64,000 nt of DNA, taken from Hominenteromicrobium mulieris (GTDB taxonomy: Bacteria; Bacillota; Clostridia; Oscillospirales; Acutalibacteraceae). Shown in pieces: positions 35,393-42,976 of this stretch; position 1 is the first letter of the stretch; every line of letters starts with the position of its first letter. A model generated the notes under the pieces. It made no database searches. It saw only the letters and a list, made by a program, of their open reading frames with translations, and was not told the DNA's origin. The position numbers were made by a program, and so were the translations under genes. The stretch is from NCBI RefSeq assembly GCF_020687165.1, contig NZ_JAJEQC010000006.1. One strand, given 5' to 3'.

Positions 35393-37663
35393 ATGATGAT
35401 GTGTACACGCTGCAAGAAGCGGCCTGCGGTTGTGTTCGTTTCCCCTTCAACGGATATGAACGCCACGCAGGGCTACTGTCTTGTCTGCGCAAAAGAGCTC
35501 GGCATTAAGCCGGTGAATGATATTATGGAGAAAATGGGCATCACGGAGGAGCAGCTGGAGGCAATGACCGAAAGCATGAACGATTTGATGTCGATGTCCG
35601 ACGACGGCAGCTTTGAGCCGGGCGGCGCGGTGCCGTTCCCGTCCGAATTGCTGGGTCAATTCGGTATGAACGCAAACGGTGACGGCACAGAGCCGGAAAC
35701 CCGCGAAAGCCAGCCGAATGACAAGAAAAAGAAGGAGAACTTCCACAAATCGAAGCGTAAGCACATTGCGGCGTACTGCACCGACCTCACCATGAAGGCG
35801 AGAAACGGCGAGCTGGATGCCATCATCGGCCGCGAGCGCGAGATTGAGCGTGTGGTACAGATTTTGTCCCGCCGCACGAAGAATAATCCGTGTCTCATCG
35901 GTGAGCCGGGCGTCGGTAAAACGGCCGTTGCAGAGGGGCTTGCCCTGCGCATTGCGGCAGGCGAAGTGCCTGCGAAGCTGCGCAAAAAAGAAGTGCAGCT
36001 TCTGGATCTCACGGCGCTCGTCGCCGGTACGCAGTTCCGCGGCCAGTTTGAAAGCCGCATCAAGGGACTTGTGGACGAAGTGAAGCAGGACGGCAACATC
36101 ATCCTCTTCATCGATGAGGTGCATAACCTCGTCGGCACAGGCGATGCAGAAGGCAGCATGAACGCGGCGAACATTCTAAAGCCTGCGCTGTCCCGCGGCG
36201 AAATTCAGGTCATCGGCGCAACGACGTTCTCCGAGTACCGCAAGTACATCGAAAAAGACGCCGCACTGGAGCGCCGCTTCCAGCCTGTCACCGTGACAGA
36301 GCCGTCCATCGACGACGCAACGGATATCATCCGCGGCATCAAAAATTACTACGAAAAATACCATAACGTGCGCGTTTCCGACCAAATTGCGAAGCGCATC
36401 GTCGTGCTTTCCGAGCGATATATCAGCGACCGTTACCTGCCGGATAAGGCCATCGACTTGTTGGACGAAGCATGCGCCTGCGCCGCGCTGCGCAACAAAA
36501 AGCTTGCGGATTATGAAGAAGCAAATTTGAAGCTCGAAAAGCAGCGCAAGGCGGAAGCCGAGATCGAGGGCGCAGAGAATGTCGATTACGAAGCGCTTGC
36601 CGAAGCGAAATATAAAGTCGCGGCGCTCGAAAAAGAGCTTGCCGCGTTTGACCCGAACGAAGTCACCGCGCCGGTAACGGAAGCGGATCTCGCGTATGTC
36701 ATCGAGCTTTGGACGGGCATTCCCGCTGCAAAGATTGAGCAGAGCGAGCTCGGCAAGCTTGCCCACCTGGAAGAAAAGCTGAGCGAGCACATCGTGGGGC
36801 AGGAGGAGGCCGTCAAGGCTGTTTCTGCCGCCATCCGCCGCAGCCGCGTGCAGATCAACCCGCGCCGCCGCCCGGCCTCGTTCATCTTCGTCGGCCCCAC
36901 CGGCACCGGCAAGACCGAGCTTGTGCGCGTGCTTTCGAAAGAGCTGTTCGATTCCCCGGAGACGCTCATCCGCCTCGATATGTCGGAGTTCATGGAAAAG
37001 CACTCGGTCTCGAAGATCATCGGTTCGCCCCCGGGCTATGTCGGCTACGATGAAGCCGGTCAGCTCACCGAAAAGGTTCGCCGCCGCCCGTATTCCGTTC
37101 TGCTCTTCGATGAGATTGAAAAAGCACACCCGGATGTTATGAACATCCTGCTGCAAATTCTCGACGAAGGCCGCATCACGGATGCGCACGGTCGCACGGT
37201 CAACTTTGAGAACACCGTCATCGTCATGACCTCCAACGCGGGCAGCAACAGCCGCGAAGCGCTCGTCGGCTTCAACCGCACCAGCGCGGACATCAGCCGC
37301 GAAAAGGCCATGCGCGCGCTGTCTGATTTCCTGCGTCCCGAGTTCCTAAGCCGCATCGATGAGATCGTCGTCTTCCGCCCGCTGAATGAGGAGGACTACA
37401 AGAAGATCGCAGTGCTCATGCTGAACGAGTACGTCGGCACGCTTAACGAGCGTGGCATCACGCTGCGCTGGACAGACGAAGCCGTCGCGAATATCGCGCA
37501 TCGTGCCGTAGGCGGCAAGAGCGGCGCCCGCGACATCCGCAACACCATCCGCCGCACCGTGGAAGACAAAATCGCGTCCCTCATCGTCGAGAAAGGCGAA
37601 GGCAACGTCACCGGTATTCTCGTCACCGAAAAGGACGGCGAGATCGACGTGGAGTCAATCTAA
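35393..37663 (+). CDS. ClpE-like AAA+ unfoldase with an N-terminal zinc finger
   Basis: A 756-residue Hsp100 protein that would unfold substrates, usually for ClpP. Residues 1-35 form a four-Cys zinc finger (CTRC at 4-7, CLVC at 29-32). An acidic, low-order linker follows, and there is no Clp-N repeat domain. The first AAA+ module has GEPGVGKTA and FIDEVHNL. A short coiled middle region (about residues 380-430) follows. The second module has GPTGTGKTE, SPPGYVGYDEAGQLTEKVRRRPYSVLLFDEIEKAH, and a C-terminal D2 domain. The zinc finger, missing Clp-N and short middle point to ClpE rather than ClpC or ClpB. I use the ATG at 35393, 9 bases after GGAAAGGA. No CtsR operator is seen. Confidence 0.85.
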   Translation: MMMCTRCKKRPAVVFVSPSTDMNATQGYCLVCAKELGIKPVNDIMEKMGITEEQLEAMTESMNDLMSMSDDGSFEPGGAVPFPSELLGQFGMNANGDGTEPETRESQPNDKKKKENFHKSKRKHIAAYCTDLTMKARNGELDAIIGREREIERVVQILSRRTKNNPCLIGEPGVGKTAVAEGLALRIAAGEVPAKLRKKEVQLLDLTALVAGTQFRGQFESRIKGLVDEVKQDGNIILFIDEVHNLVGTGDAEGSMNAANILKPALSRGEIQVIGATTFSEYRKYIEKDAALERRFQPVTVTEPSIDDATDIIRGIKNYYEKYHNVRVSDQIAKRIVVLSERYISDRYLPDKAIDLLDEACACAALRNKKLADYEEANLKLEKQRKAEAEIEGAENVDYEALAEAKYKVAALEKELAAFDPNEVTAPVTEADLAYVIELWTGIPAAKIEQSELGKLAHLEEKLSEHIVGQEEAVKAVSAAIRRSRVQINPRRRPASFIFVGPTGTGKTELVRVLSKELFDSPETLIRLDMSEFMEKHSVSKIIGSPPGYVGYDEAGQLTEKVRRRPYSVLLFDEIEKAHPDVMNILLQILDEGRITDAHGRTVNFENTVIVMTSNAGSNSREALVGFNRTSADISREKAMRALSDFLRPEFLSRIDEIVVFRPLNEEDYKKIAVLMLNEYVGTLNERGITLRWTDEAVANIAHRAVGGKSGARDIRNTIRRTVEDKIASLIVEKGEGNVTGILVTEKDGEIDVESI

Positions 37664-37676
37664 CCTTATAAACCGC

Positions 37677-37725
37677 AAATCCCCGCACAGCGCTGTTCAT
37701 TAAAAGCCTGTGCGGGGATTTTTGT
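37677..37725 (+). terminator. Terminator after the clp gene
   Basis: AAATCCCCGCACAG and CTGTGCGGGGATTT form a perfect 14-bp stem with a 17-base loop and a T-rich tail. The symmetry means that it could also stop the convergent C39-protease transcript. Confidence 0.85.
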
Positions 37726-37751
37726 ATGCGGAGGAAGTAAGTCCGATGTAT

Positions 37752-38561
37752 TCAGTTTGTCAGGATGATGGCCTGCTCGAAAAGGGCGGTGTAGGCGACC
37801 TCCACGCTGTCTTTGCCGTAGTAGATGTCCTGACCGGCGAGAGGGTCACTGAAGTAGTAGCCATTTTCGTCATAGCCCGTAAGGACGAGCGCATGCATGG
37901 GGTAGACCCACGTAATCTCCCGGCCGGTCTCCGGCACCGTCCAAATGTCGCTTTCAATCGGCGGCTCCATGCAGATAGTCGCCCAGATCATCACCGGGGT
38001 GTTGTTGTCAATATAGCTTTTTAGGCGATAAAGCGGCACGCCGCTCAGACGCTCGGCGTGGTAGCCGGTGTTTGTGAGAAACTCGTTCATGGCGCGCTCA
38101 ATGACGGTGGAGTAGCATCCCCAGCCGGTTTCCGAAAACGGGTCGCCGGGGAATGCCTCCCATGGGTCGCAGCCGATAAGCTCTCCGTTTTCGTCCGTGT
38201 GCGGCGCGTCGCCCGTCGGCAGGTAATAGGAAGCAAATTCCTCCGCCGTGACGGTGCAGCCGTAGTAGTTTAACAGCATGGCGGCGCCGGCGCTTTCGCA
38301 GCCCGTGGGAAGCGTTGGCAGCTGCGAAATGTACGGCACGTCTTTAATGCGGCGGGTGGTTGCCTGCGCGGGGAAAATATCGGCGTAGGCAAGCGCGGGC
38401 GTAAAGCGCAGCAGCGCCGCGGCGAGCACGCCGAATACGAGTATCACCGGCAAAAGGCACAAAATGCGTCTGCGCCGCCGTGCGCGGTGCTTCAGGCGGC
38501 GCGGCACAGCACTGTGTCGGAAGCTTTCGGGTGCCAAATTTGCATTTTTGCGCGTTTGCAT
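37752..38561 (-). CDS. C39-like membrane-anchored cysteine protease
   Basis: A 269-residue protein. A short, very basic cytoplasmic end (RRLKHRARRRRR) precedes one membrane segment at about residues 34-56. The outside domain is a papain-like C39 fold: YISQLPTLPTGCESAGAAMLLNYYG gives the nucleophile Cys in GCES, YPMHALVLTGYDENGYYFSDPL gives the catalytic His and Asp. Relatives of this stand-alone type (Peptidase_C39_2) are common in Clostridia, with unknown substrates. No bacteriocin exporter ATPase is fused or adjacent. It starts 25 bases after the TraX-like gene ends, in the same direction. Confidence 0.8.
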   Translation of the reverse strand: MQTRKNANLAPESFRHSAVPRRLKHRARRRRRILCLLPVILVFGVLAAALLRFTPALAYADIFPAQATTRRIKDVPYISQLPTLPTGCESAGAAMLLNYYGCTVTAEEFASYYLPTGDAPHTDENGELIGCDPWEAFPGDPFSETGWGCYSTVIERAMNEFLTNTGYHAERLSGVPLYRLKSYIDNNTPVMIWATICMEPPIESDIWTVPETGREITWVYPMHALVLTGYDENGYYFSDPLAGQDIYYGKDSVEVAYTALFEQAIILTN

Positions 38562-38586
38562 AAAGATCCCCCTTTTTAAAACTCCT

Positions 38587-39327
38587 TTATAAACGGGTGA
38601 AAATTTCTCTTAGCAGAGTGAGCACAAGCAGGTGAGCGGGGTAAAACAGGTAGTAGCCCCACTGCAAAACTTTGCTTCGGCGACCAAGCGTGTGGTTGTA
38701 GCATAAAAGAAGCGGTACACACAGCAGTACGAACGGCCTCAGCCACACGGGCAGCGTAGAGCCGTAGACGAAATACTGCAAAACATACAAAAGCGTGACG
38801 AGCCCGAAAAACGCCCATTGCTTTTTGGGGCTTTCCCGAAAGACGGCAAAGCCGAAGATCCACAGCACGGCGATGTAATTCCAGTTTGCGGGGTAGGCGA
38901 GCAGGCAGCACAGCCCGAGCAAAAGCAGCCGCACCCAAACGGGCGCGCGCAGCCGTTTCCACAGCGTGACGGCGAGAAGCCCCAAAAAGAGCCCCCACAA
39001 AACGCCCGTCACGTACCAGAACTCCCAAACCGTGAATTTAAAGCACAGCGCGTACGGCACATGGGAGATGGCCGCCGCAATAAACAGCCGCAGCAGGTAC
39101 TTTTTCAGATTCGACGTGTACGCGTAGCCCTCCGCAACGAAAAAGCACATGATGGGCGCGGCAATCTGCCCCACGGCATGGAAAAACAGCGCGGCGGGCG
39201 CGGTATCTGCCAAAAAGACGGTGGCGGCGTGGTCCAGCACCATGGCGAGGACCGCAATGAGCTTTAAGGTGTTTGCGTTCAGCGCGGGGCGCGAAAATGT
39301 GCACGCGGTTCTGTTTATATCGGTCAT
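38587..39327 (-). CDS. TraX-family membrane protein
   Basis: A 246-residue membrane protein with about eight hydrophobic segments. The opening ALNANTLKLIAVLAMVLDHAATVF is the TraX signature, and AVGQIAAPIMCFFVAEGYAYTSN follows as usual. TraX of the F plasmid acetylates pilin, but chromosomal copies in Firmicutes are probably acyltransferases with other targets. No conjugation genes are in the window. It is probably cotranscribed with the C39-like protease gene downstream. Confidence 0.8.
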   Translation of the reverse strand: MTDINRTACTFSRPALNANTLKLIAVLAMVLDHAATVFLADTAPAALFFHAVGQIAAPIMCFFVAEGYAYTSNLKKYLLRLFIAAAISHVPYALCFKFTVWEFWYVTGVLWGLFLGLLAVTLWKRLRAPVWVRLLLLGLCCLLAYPANWNYIAVLWIFGFAVFRESPKKQWAFFGLVTLLYVLQYFVYGSTLPVWLRPFVLLCVPLLLCYNHTLGRRSKVLQWGYYLFYPAHLLVLTLLREIFTRL

Positions 39328-39373
39328 GCGTTCGCCCCTCTCCTCTTTCTGCTTTAACTATACCGAAAAAGAC

Positions 39374-39419
39374 GCAAAAAAGTCTCCCGCAAACTGCAAA
39401 AAAGTTGCAAAATTGCGGG
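39374..39419 (-). terminator. Terminator of the three-gene two-component unit
   Basis: On the minus strand CCCGCAA and TTGCGGG bracket an inner TTGCAAC/GTTGCAG-like hairpin, and AGACTTTTTT follows. It lies about 40 bases after the stop at 39460. Confidence 0.65.
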
Positions 39420-39459
39420 GGACGGGTGTTTGAATTTAGTTTTTTAGGAGTAGAGGGGG

Positions 39460-40569
39460 TCAGCCGTCGTAAACGTAAGCTCCTTGATAGGCGGTTTCAC
39501 CGAATAAAAAGGGCTCCGCACGGTAAACGTCGGGGTTTGAAGGATCCAAACCGTAACCGGTGATGCTCTCGGAAATGGCATCGTAAAAAACCGTCATGGT
39601 GTAGCCGATCTCATTGCGCAGAACGATCAGGGATTCATCGCGGTAATCGATGGAGGAGGCGGAATCAATACTGTATACAAAGTTGTACAGCATGTCATAC
39701 ATGCTGTCTCGTAAACCCACAAGCAGTTCAACTCGCCAATCTTCTTCCGGGGTCGTATCAGGCGGAAAAGAGAATAAATGCGCGGAAAAATCGTAGAAAG
39801 AGGCAAGAAGAGAGGTGTATTTATCCGACGTATAATAGCTTTCAACCTGACTTGTGAATTCGTCTGCATCTGCTTCTGCGTGCGTAGCGACGAAGAGTGC
39901 AGTAACGACAAGATTGAAAAACTCGCTGTCCTCCGGGAAAGCAGCCGTTGCGGCATCTATTTCCGTAGCATGTACATACAGCGGAATGCCGGATATGGGG
40001 GTGAAGACGAAATCCACAAGGAAATCTCTACCCTCTTTGGTGTTTACCGTTACATTCTGCGCGTAAATGTATTTTGGCAGCGTGGAGAAATTATTGTTTG
40101 GGCCATACGTGTGCATATAGCCGGAAAACTGCATGTTGTCATTGATGGTGCATCCCTTTAAAAAAGGTTCAATAATGCTGCGCACGTAAAGATCGGACAT
40201 ATCAATATAAACATAAGGGTCTTGCAGTTGGTTGGTATAGGTATAGAAACGACTGTCGCCGGTGCTTTCGGCATATGTTTGTAGGTCGTCTGTAATGCGC
40301 ATTTTTATGGAGTACGGAACAGACTGGTTATCGGAAGCGTACATCTGTGATTTAGAATCATCAATATCATTCCACGGCGGCAGGACAAGACTGGAGGGGT
40401 CTTCCAAATACAGCGGGCTTTCCGCGCCGGTAATCTGCGCGGCGCTTTCCTTGTTTTTAAAGTTCGGCATCACGCGGCTAAATAGCGTGGGGGAGAAATA
40501 GCCGAGCGTCAAAATGGCGGCGCAAAGGAACAAAGGCAGAAAAACAGAGAGAAAAATGTTGCGTTTCAT
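39460..40569 (-). CDS. Membrane-anchored extracytoplasmic protein, unknown, coupled to a sensor kinase
   Basis: I do not recognise this 369-residue protein. Residues 1-25 are a signal anchor (MKRNIFLSVFLPLFLCAAIL...). The rest is a polar outside domain, with SDLYVRSIIEPFLKGC, YIYAQNVTVNTKEGRDFLVDFVF and an acidic helical C-terminal third. Its ATG overlaps the kinase stop as ATGA, so the two are made together. That arrangement, and the location outside the membrane, suggest a partner or target of the sensor. It has no catalytic motif that I can see. Base composition is slightly more AT-rich than its neighbours. Confidence 0.65.
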   Translation of the reverse strand: MKRNIFLSVFLPLFLCAAILTLGYFSPTLFSRVMPNFKNKESAAQITGAESPLYLEDPSSLVLPPWNDIDDSKSQMYASDNQSVPYSIKMRITDDLQTYAESTGDSRFYTYTNQLQDPYVYIDMSDLYVRSIIEPFLKGCTINDNMQFSGYMHTYGPNNNFSTLPKYIYAQNVTVNTKEGRDFLVDFVFTPISGIPLYVHATEIDAATAAFPEDSEFFNLVVTALFVATHAEADADEFTSQVESYYTSDKYTSLLASFYDFSAHLFSFPPDTTPEEDWRVELLVGLRDSMYDMLYNFVYSIDSASSIDYRDESLIVLRNEIGYTMTVFYDAISESITGYGLDPSNPDVYRAEPFLFGETAYQGAYVYDG

Positions 40570-42143
40570 ATTGTTCTGCCTCCTTTGTAGCGGGTTTCGC
40601 GCTGCTTTTTGCGCTTCTGGCGTTCTTTTTCACGCGCTTTATCGCGTGTTTTCTCGCGCGGCGGGCGCTTCTGCAAAAGCGCTTCCAGCTCGTCGCCCTG
40701 ACTTTTCGGAATGGGCGCTACATTCATGTGAATGATAATCGTGGTGCCCTTCTGGTAGGTGGAGCGAATCTCAAGCCGCGCCCCGTGGCGGCGGCAGATG
40801 TCGTCGCACAGCGCAAGGCCGAGGCCCGCGCCGCCTGCCTTGCGGCTGCGCGCTTTGTCTTCCATGTAAAACGCTTCTGTTGCGCGGCGCACGGTATCGG
40901 GCTTCATGCCCATGCCGCGGTCGATGACGGAGACCACCGTGTGGCCGTCCAGCTCGGACTGAATGAGCCAGATTTCGGAATTGTCCGGGGAAGCCTTCGC
41001 GGCGTTATCGATGAGGTTATAAAGCAGCGATAAAAACAGCTCGCGGTCAATGTGCAGCACGGCGTTTTTGTGCAGCGTTGTCAGCTTGATGCCGCGCCGC
41101 CCGAGCACCGGTGCCATGGTGGCGTGCACATCAGAGAAAAGCTGTGCCGCGGGAATATCCGCAAAATCGAGCGGGGTGTTATCGGTAGAAGCCAGCGTCA
41201 AAAGCTTTGCGGAAAGCCCGCGCAAGCGCTTGGCTTCCTCCACAATGGCAGAAGCAAAGTCGCGCCGCTGCTCGTCCGTGACAACGCTTTTGATGCGCAG
41301 AATATCCGCAAAACCCAAAATGCTCGTCAGCGGCGTTTTCATCTCGTGCGCCATGGCGTCCGCAAAGCGCTTGCGGCTTTCTGCAATACCGCGCAGCTTT
41401 TCCTCGCGCTCGTTGATAGAAGCGGTCATCTCGTTGATGCTGTGTGCAAGCGTTTTCAGCTCCGAGCTGCCCTTTTCGGGCATACGCACGGTGTAGTCGC
41501 CCGCGGCCGCCGCGCCGATGGTCTTTACGGCGCGCTTTAACGGGCGCAGAAACCCCAATACGGAAATGAGCAGCAGTACGGAAATACCGCCGCCGCAGCA
41601 AAGTCCCCACATGCGCGCGTTGTTCAGGTTGGCGTCGTGCTCGTCATACACATTCGTAACGTCATACACTGTGCGCAGCTCATACGACATGGCTTCCAGC
41701 TTGATGATGGAGACCACCATGAGGTACGTCTTTTCGCCGGCGTCGAAGATCACCGTTTTGCCGTCCGTAATGGCATCGTTCGGCTTGACGGAAGCTAAAT
41801 CATACGAAGCGCCGTCCAAGACCTCGGTGCCGACTGCCGTGATGGTCTTGCCGCCCTTTTTCACTTCTATCACGTCTGCGGTGGAAATGTCTGTCGTAAT
41901 GGTATCCTTCAGCATGTCCGTCAGCTGATCGGTGCTCAAAAACAGCGTGTTCGCCTTTAAACGCTCATACGCCGCGTGGTTGGAAAGCGAAGCCGCCAAT
42001 GCCGAATGTGCGGAAGCGGCGGAGTTGACTTCGCGGGCTATGGCACTGCGAAAGTGACTATCCAGTATGTAAAACTGCGTGAGCTGCACGGCGAGCGCGA
42101 CGAACACGAGCGCAATGAGCGATATTTTTTGCCATAGCTTCAT
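40566..42143 (-). CDS. Sensor histidine kinase
   Basis: A 525-residue membrane kinase. A membrane segment lies at about residues 8-28, then an outside sensing domain of about 150 residues, a second membrane segment near residue 195, then HAMP (FLRPLKRAVKTIGAAAAGDYTVRMPEKG). The DHp helix has the phosphorylated His in FADAMAHEMKTPLTSI. The ATPase has NLIDNAAKAS (N box), DRGMGM (G1) and GAGLGLALCDDI (G2). An unusual tail of about 45 residues after the ATPase domain is rich in Arg, Lys and Glu (TRDKAREKERQKRKKQRE). It lies 18 bases after the regulator gene and overlaps the unknown protein gene downstream. Confidence 0.92.
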   Translation of the reverse strand: MKLWQKISLIALVFVALAVQLTQFYILDSHFRSAIAREVNSAASAHSALAASLSNHAAYERLKANTLFLSTDQLTDMLKDTITTDISTADVIEVKKGGKTITAVGTEVLDGASYDLASVKPNDAITDGKTVIFDAGEKTYLMVVSIIKLEAMSYELRTVYDVTNVYDEHDANLNNARMWGLCCGGGISVLLLISVLGFLRPLKRAVKTIGAAAAGDYTVRMPEKGSSELKTLAHSINEMTASINEREEKLRGIAESRKRFADAMAHEMKTPLTSILGFADILRIKSVVTDEQRRDFASAIVEEAKRLRGLSAKLLTLASTDNTPLDFADIPAAQLFSDVHATMAPVLGRRGIKLTTLHKNAVLHIDRELFLSLLYNLIDNAAKASPDNSEIWLIQSELDGHTVVSVIDRGMGMKPDTVRRATEAFYMEDKARSRKAGGAGLGLALCDDICRRHGARLEIRSTYQKGTTIIIHMNVAPIPKSQGDELEALLQKRPPREKTRDKAREKERQKRKKQRETRYKGGRTI

Positions 42144-42161
42144 AAAAGACTCCCTTTACGC

Positions 42162-42824
42162 TTATCGGCGCTCTAAGCGGTAGCCGAGCTTCGGAATGGT
42201 GATGAGCTTGCCCTGCAATCCCATTTTGCGGCGCACCTGCTGCACGTGAATGTCCACACTGCGCGATTCACCGGTGAAATCAAAGCCCCAAATGTTCGAG
42301 AGCAGCTGCTCGCGCGTGATGGCAACGTCCGGGTTGCGCATGAAAAAGACGAGTACGTCAAACTCCTTCGGTGTCAGCGCCACGGGCACGCCGTTTTTCA
42401 GCGCCGTGTGCTTTTCAATGTCCACCTGAATATCGCCGTAGCGCAGGTGCATTTCGCTTTTGCCCGCTCGGCGCAGCACCACTTCAATGCGCGCCAAAAG
42501 CTCCACGGGCTCAAACGGCTTTACAATGTAATCCTCTGCGCCGCCGCGCAGACCCTTTACCTTGTCCGCCACCGCACCGAGCGCCGTCAGGAAAATCACC
42601 GGCGTTTCGCAGCTTTCCCCGCGGATGTGCTCCAAAACGGCAAAGCCGTCCATGCCGGGCAGCATCACGTCGAGCAAAATGAGGTCATACGTGCCGTTTA
42701 TGATGGTCTGTACGGCCTCTTCGCCGTCTACGCAGCGGTCGTATTCGTAGTCGCCGATCGAGAGCGTGGCGGCCAGCATTTTCGAGATATTTTCATCGTC
42801 TTCCACAATCAGAATGCGGATCAT
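42162..42824 (-). CDS. OmpR/PhoB-type response regulator
   Basis: A 220-residue regulator. The receiver domain has EDDEN near the N-terminus, the phosphoacceptor Asp in LILLDVMLPGMDGF, the conserved Thr in FLTALG and Lys in YIVKPF. A winged-helix DNA-binding domain follows (ALTPKEFDVLVFFMRNPDVAITREQLL, then VQQVRRKMG). I start it at the ATG at 42824 with GAGGAAG upstream. An ATG 33 bases earlier lacks such a site. It leads the regulator-kinase-unknown unit. The signal is not known. Confidence 0.93.
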   Translation of the reverse strand: MIRILIVEDDENISKMLAATLSIGDYEYDRCVDGEEAVQTIINGTYDLILLDVMLPGMDGFAVLEHIRGESCETPVIFLTALGAVADKVKGLRGGAEDYIVKPFEPVELLARIEVVLRRAGKSEMHLRYGDIQVDIEKHTALKNGVPVALTPKEFDVLVFFMRNPDVAITREQLLSNIWGFDFTGESRSVDIHVQQVRRKMGLQGKLITIPKLGYRLERR

Positions 42825-42881
42825 ACAGTCTTCCTCTTTTCCCCTTTTCGCCGGCACCCATCCGACGATTATGTTAACCCT

Positions 42882-42910
42882 ATTGTAGCATAGAAAAAAG
42901 CGGGCTTCAA
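42882..42910 (-). promoter_or_regulatory. Promoter of the two-component unit
   Basis: On the minus strand TTGAAG (42910-42905), 17 bases, TACAAT (42887-42882) with a TGC extension. The -35 box is part of the 3' arm of the upstream gene's terminator. Confidence 0.6.
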
Positions 42911-42923
42911 GGAAAGAAGCCCG
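42894..42923 (-). terminator. Terminator of the GH13 gene
   Basis: On the minus strand CGGGCTTC, a 7-base loop, GAAGCCCG and then CTTTTTT. It lies about 50 bases after the glycosidase stop. Confidence 0.85.
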
Positions 42924-42976
42924 CCGGTAACGGTGTGTAAATTCAATTTTGCAAAAATTTTGCAGAAAGGGAAAAT

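Noticed and set aside
37710..38024. A plus-strand ORF after the clp gene.
   Set aside because: It starts inside the terminator and lies opposite the C39-like protease gene, which has clear catalytic motifs.
38587..39327. The TraX-like gene as a sign of a conjugative element.
   Set aside because: No relaxase, coupling protein, pilus or integrase gene is near. Chromosomal TraX-like genes are common in Firmicutes.
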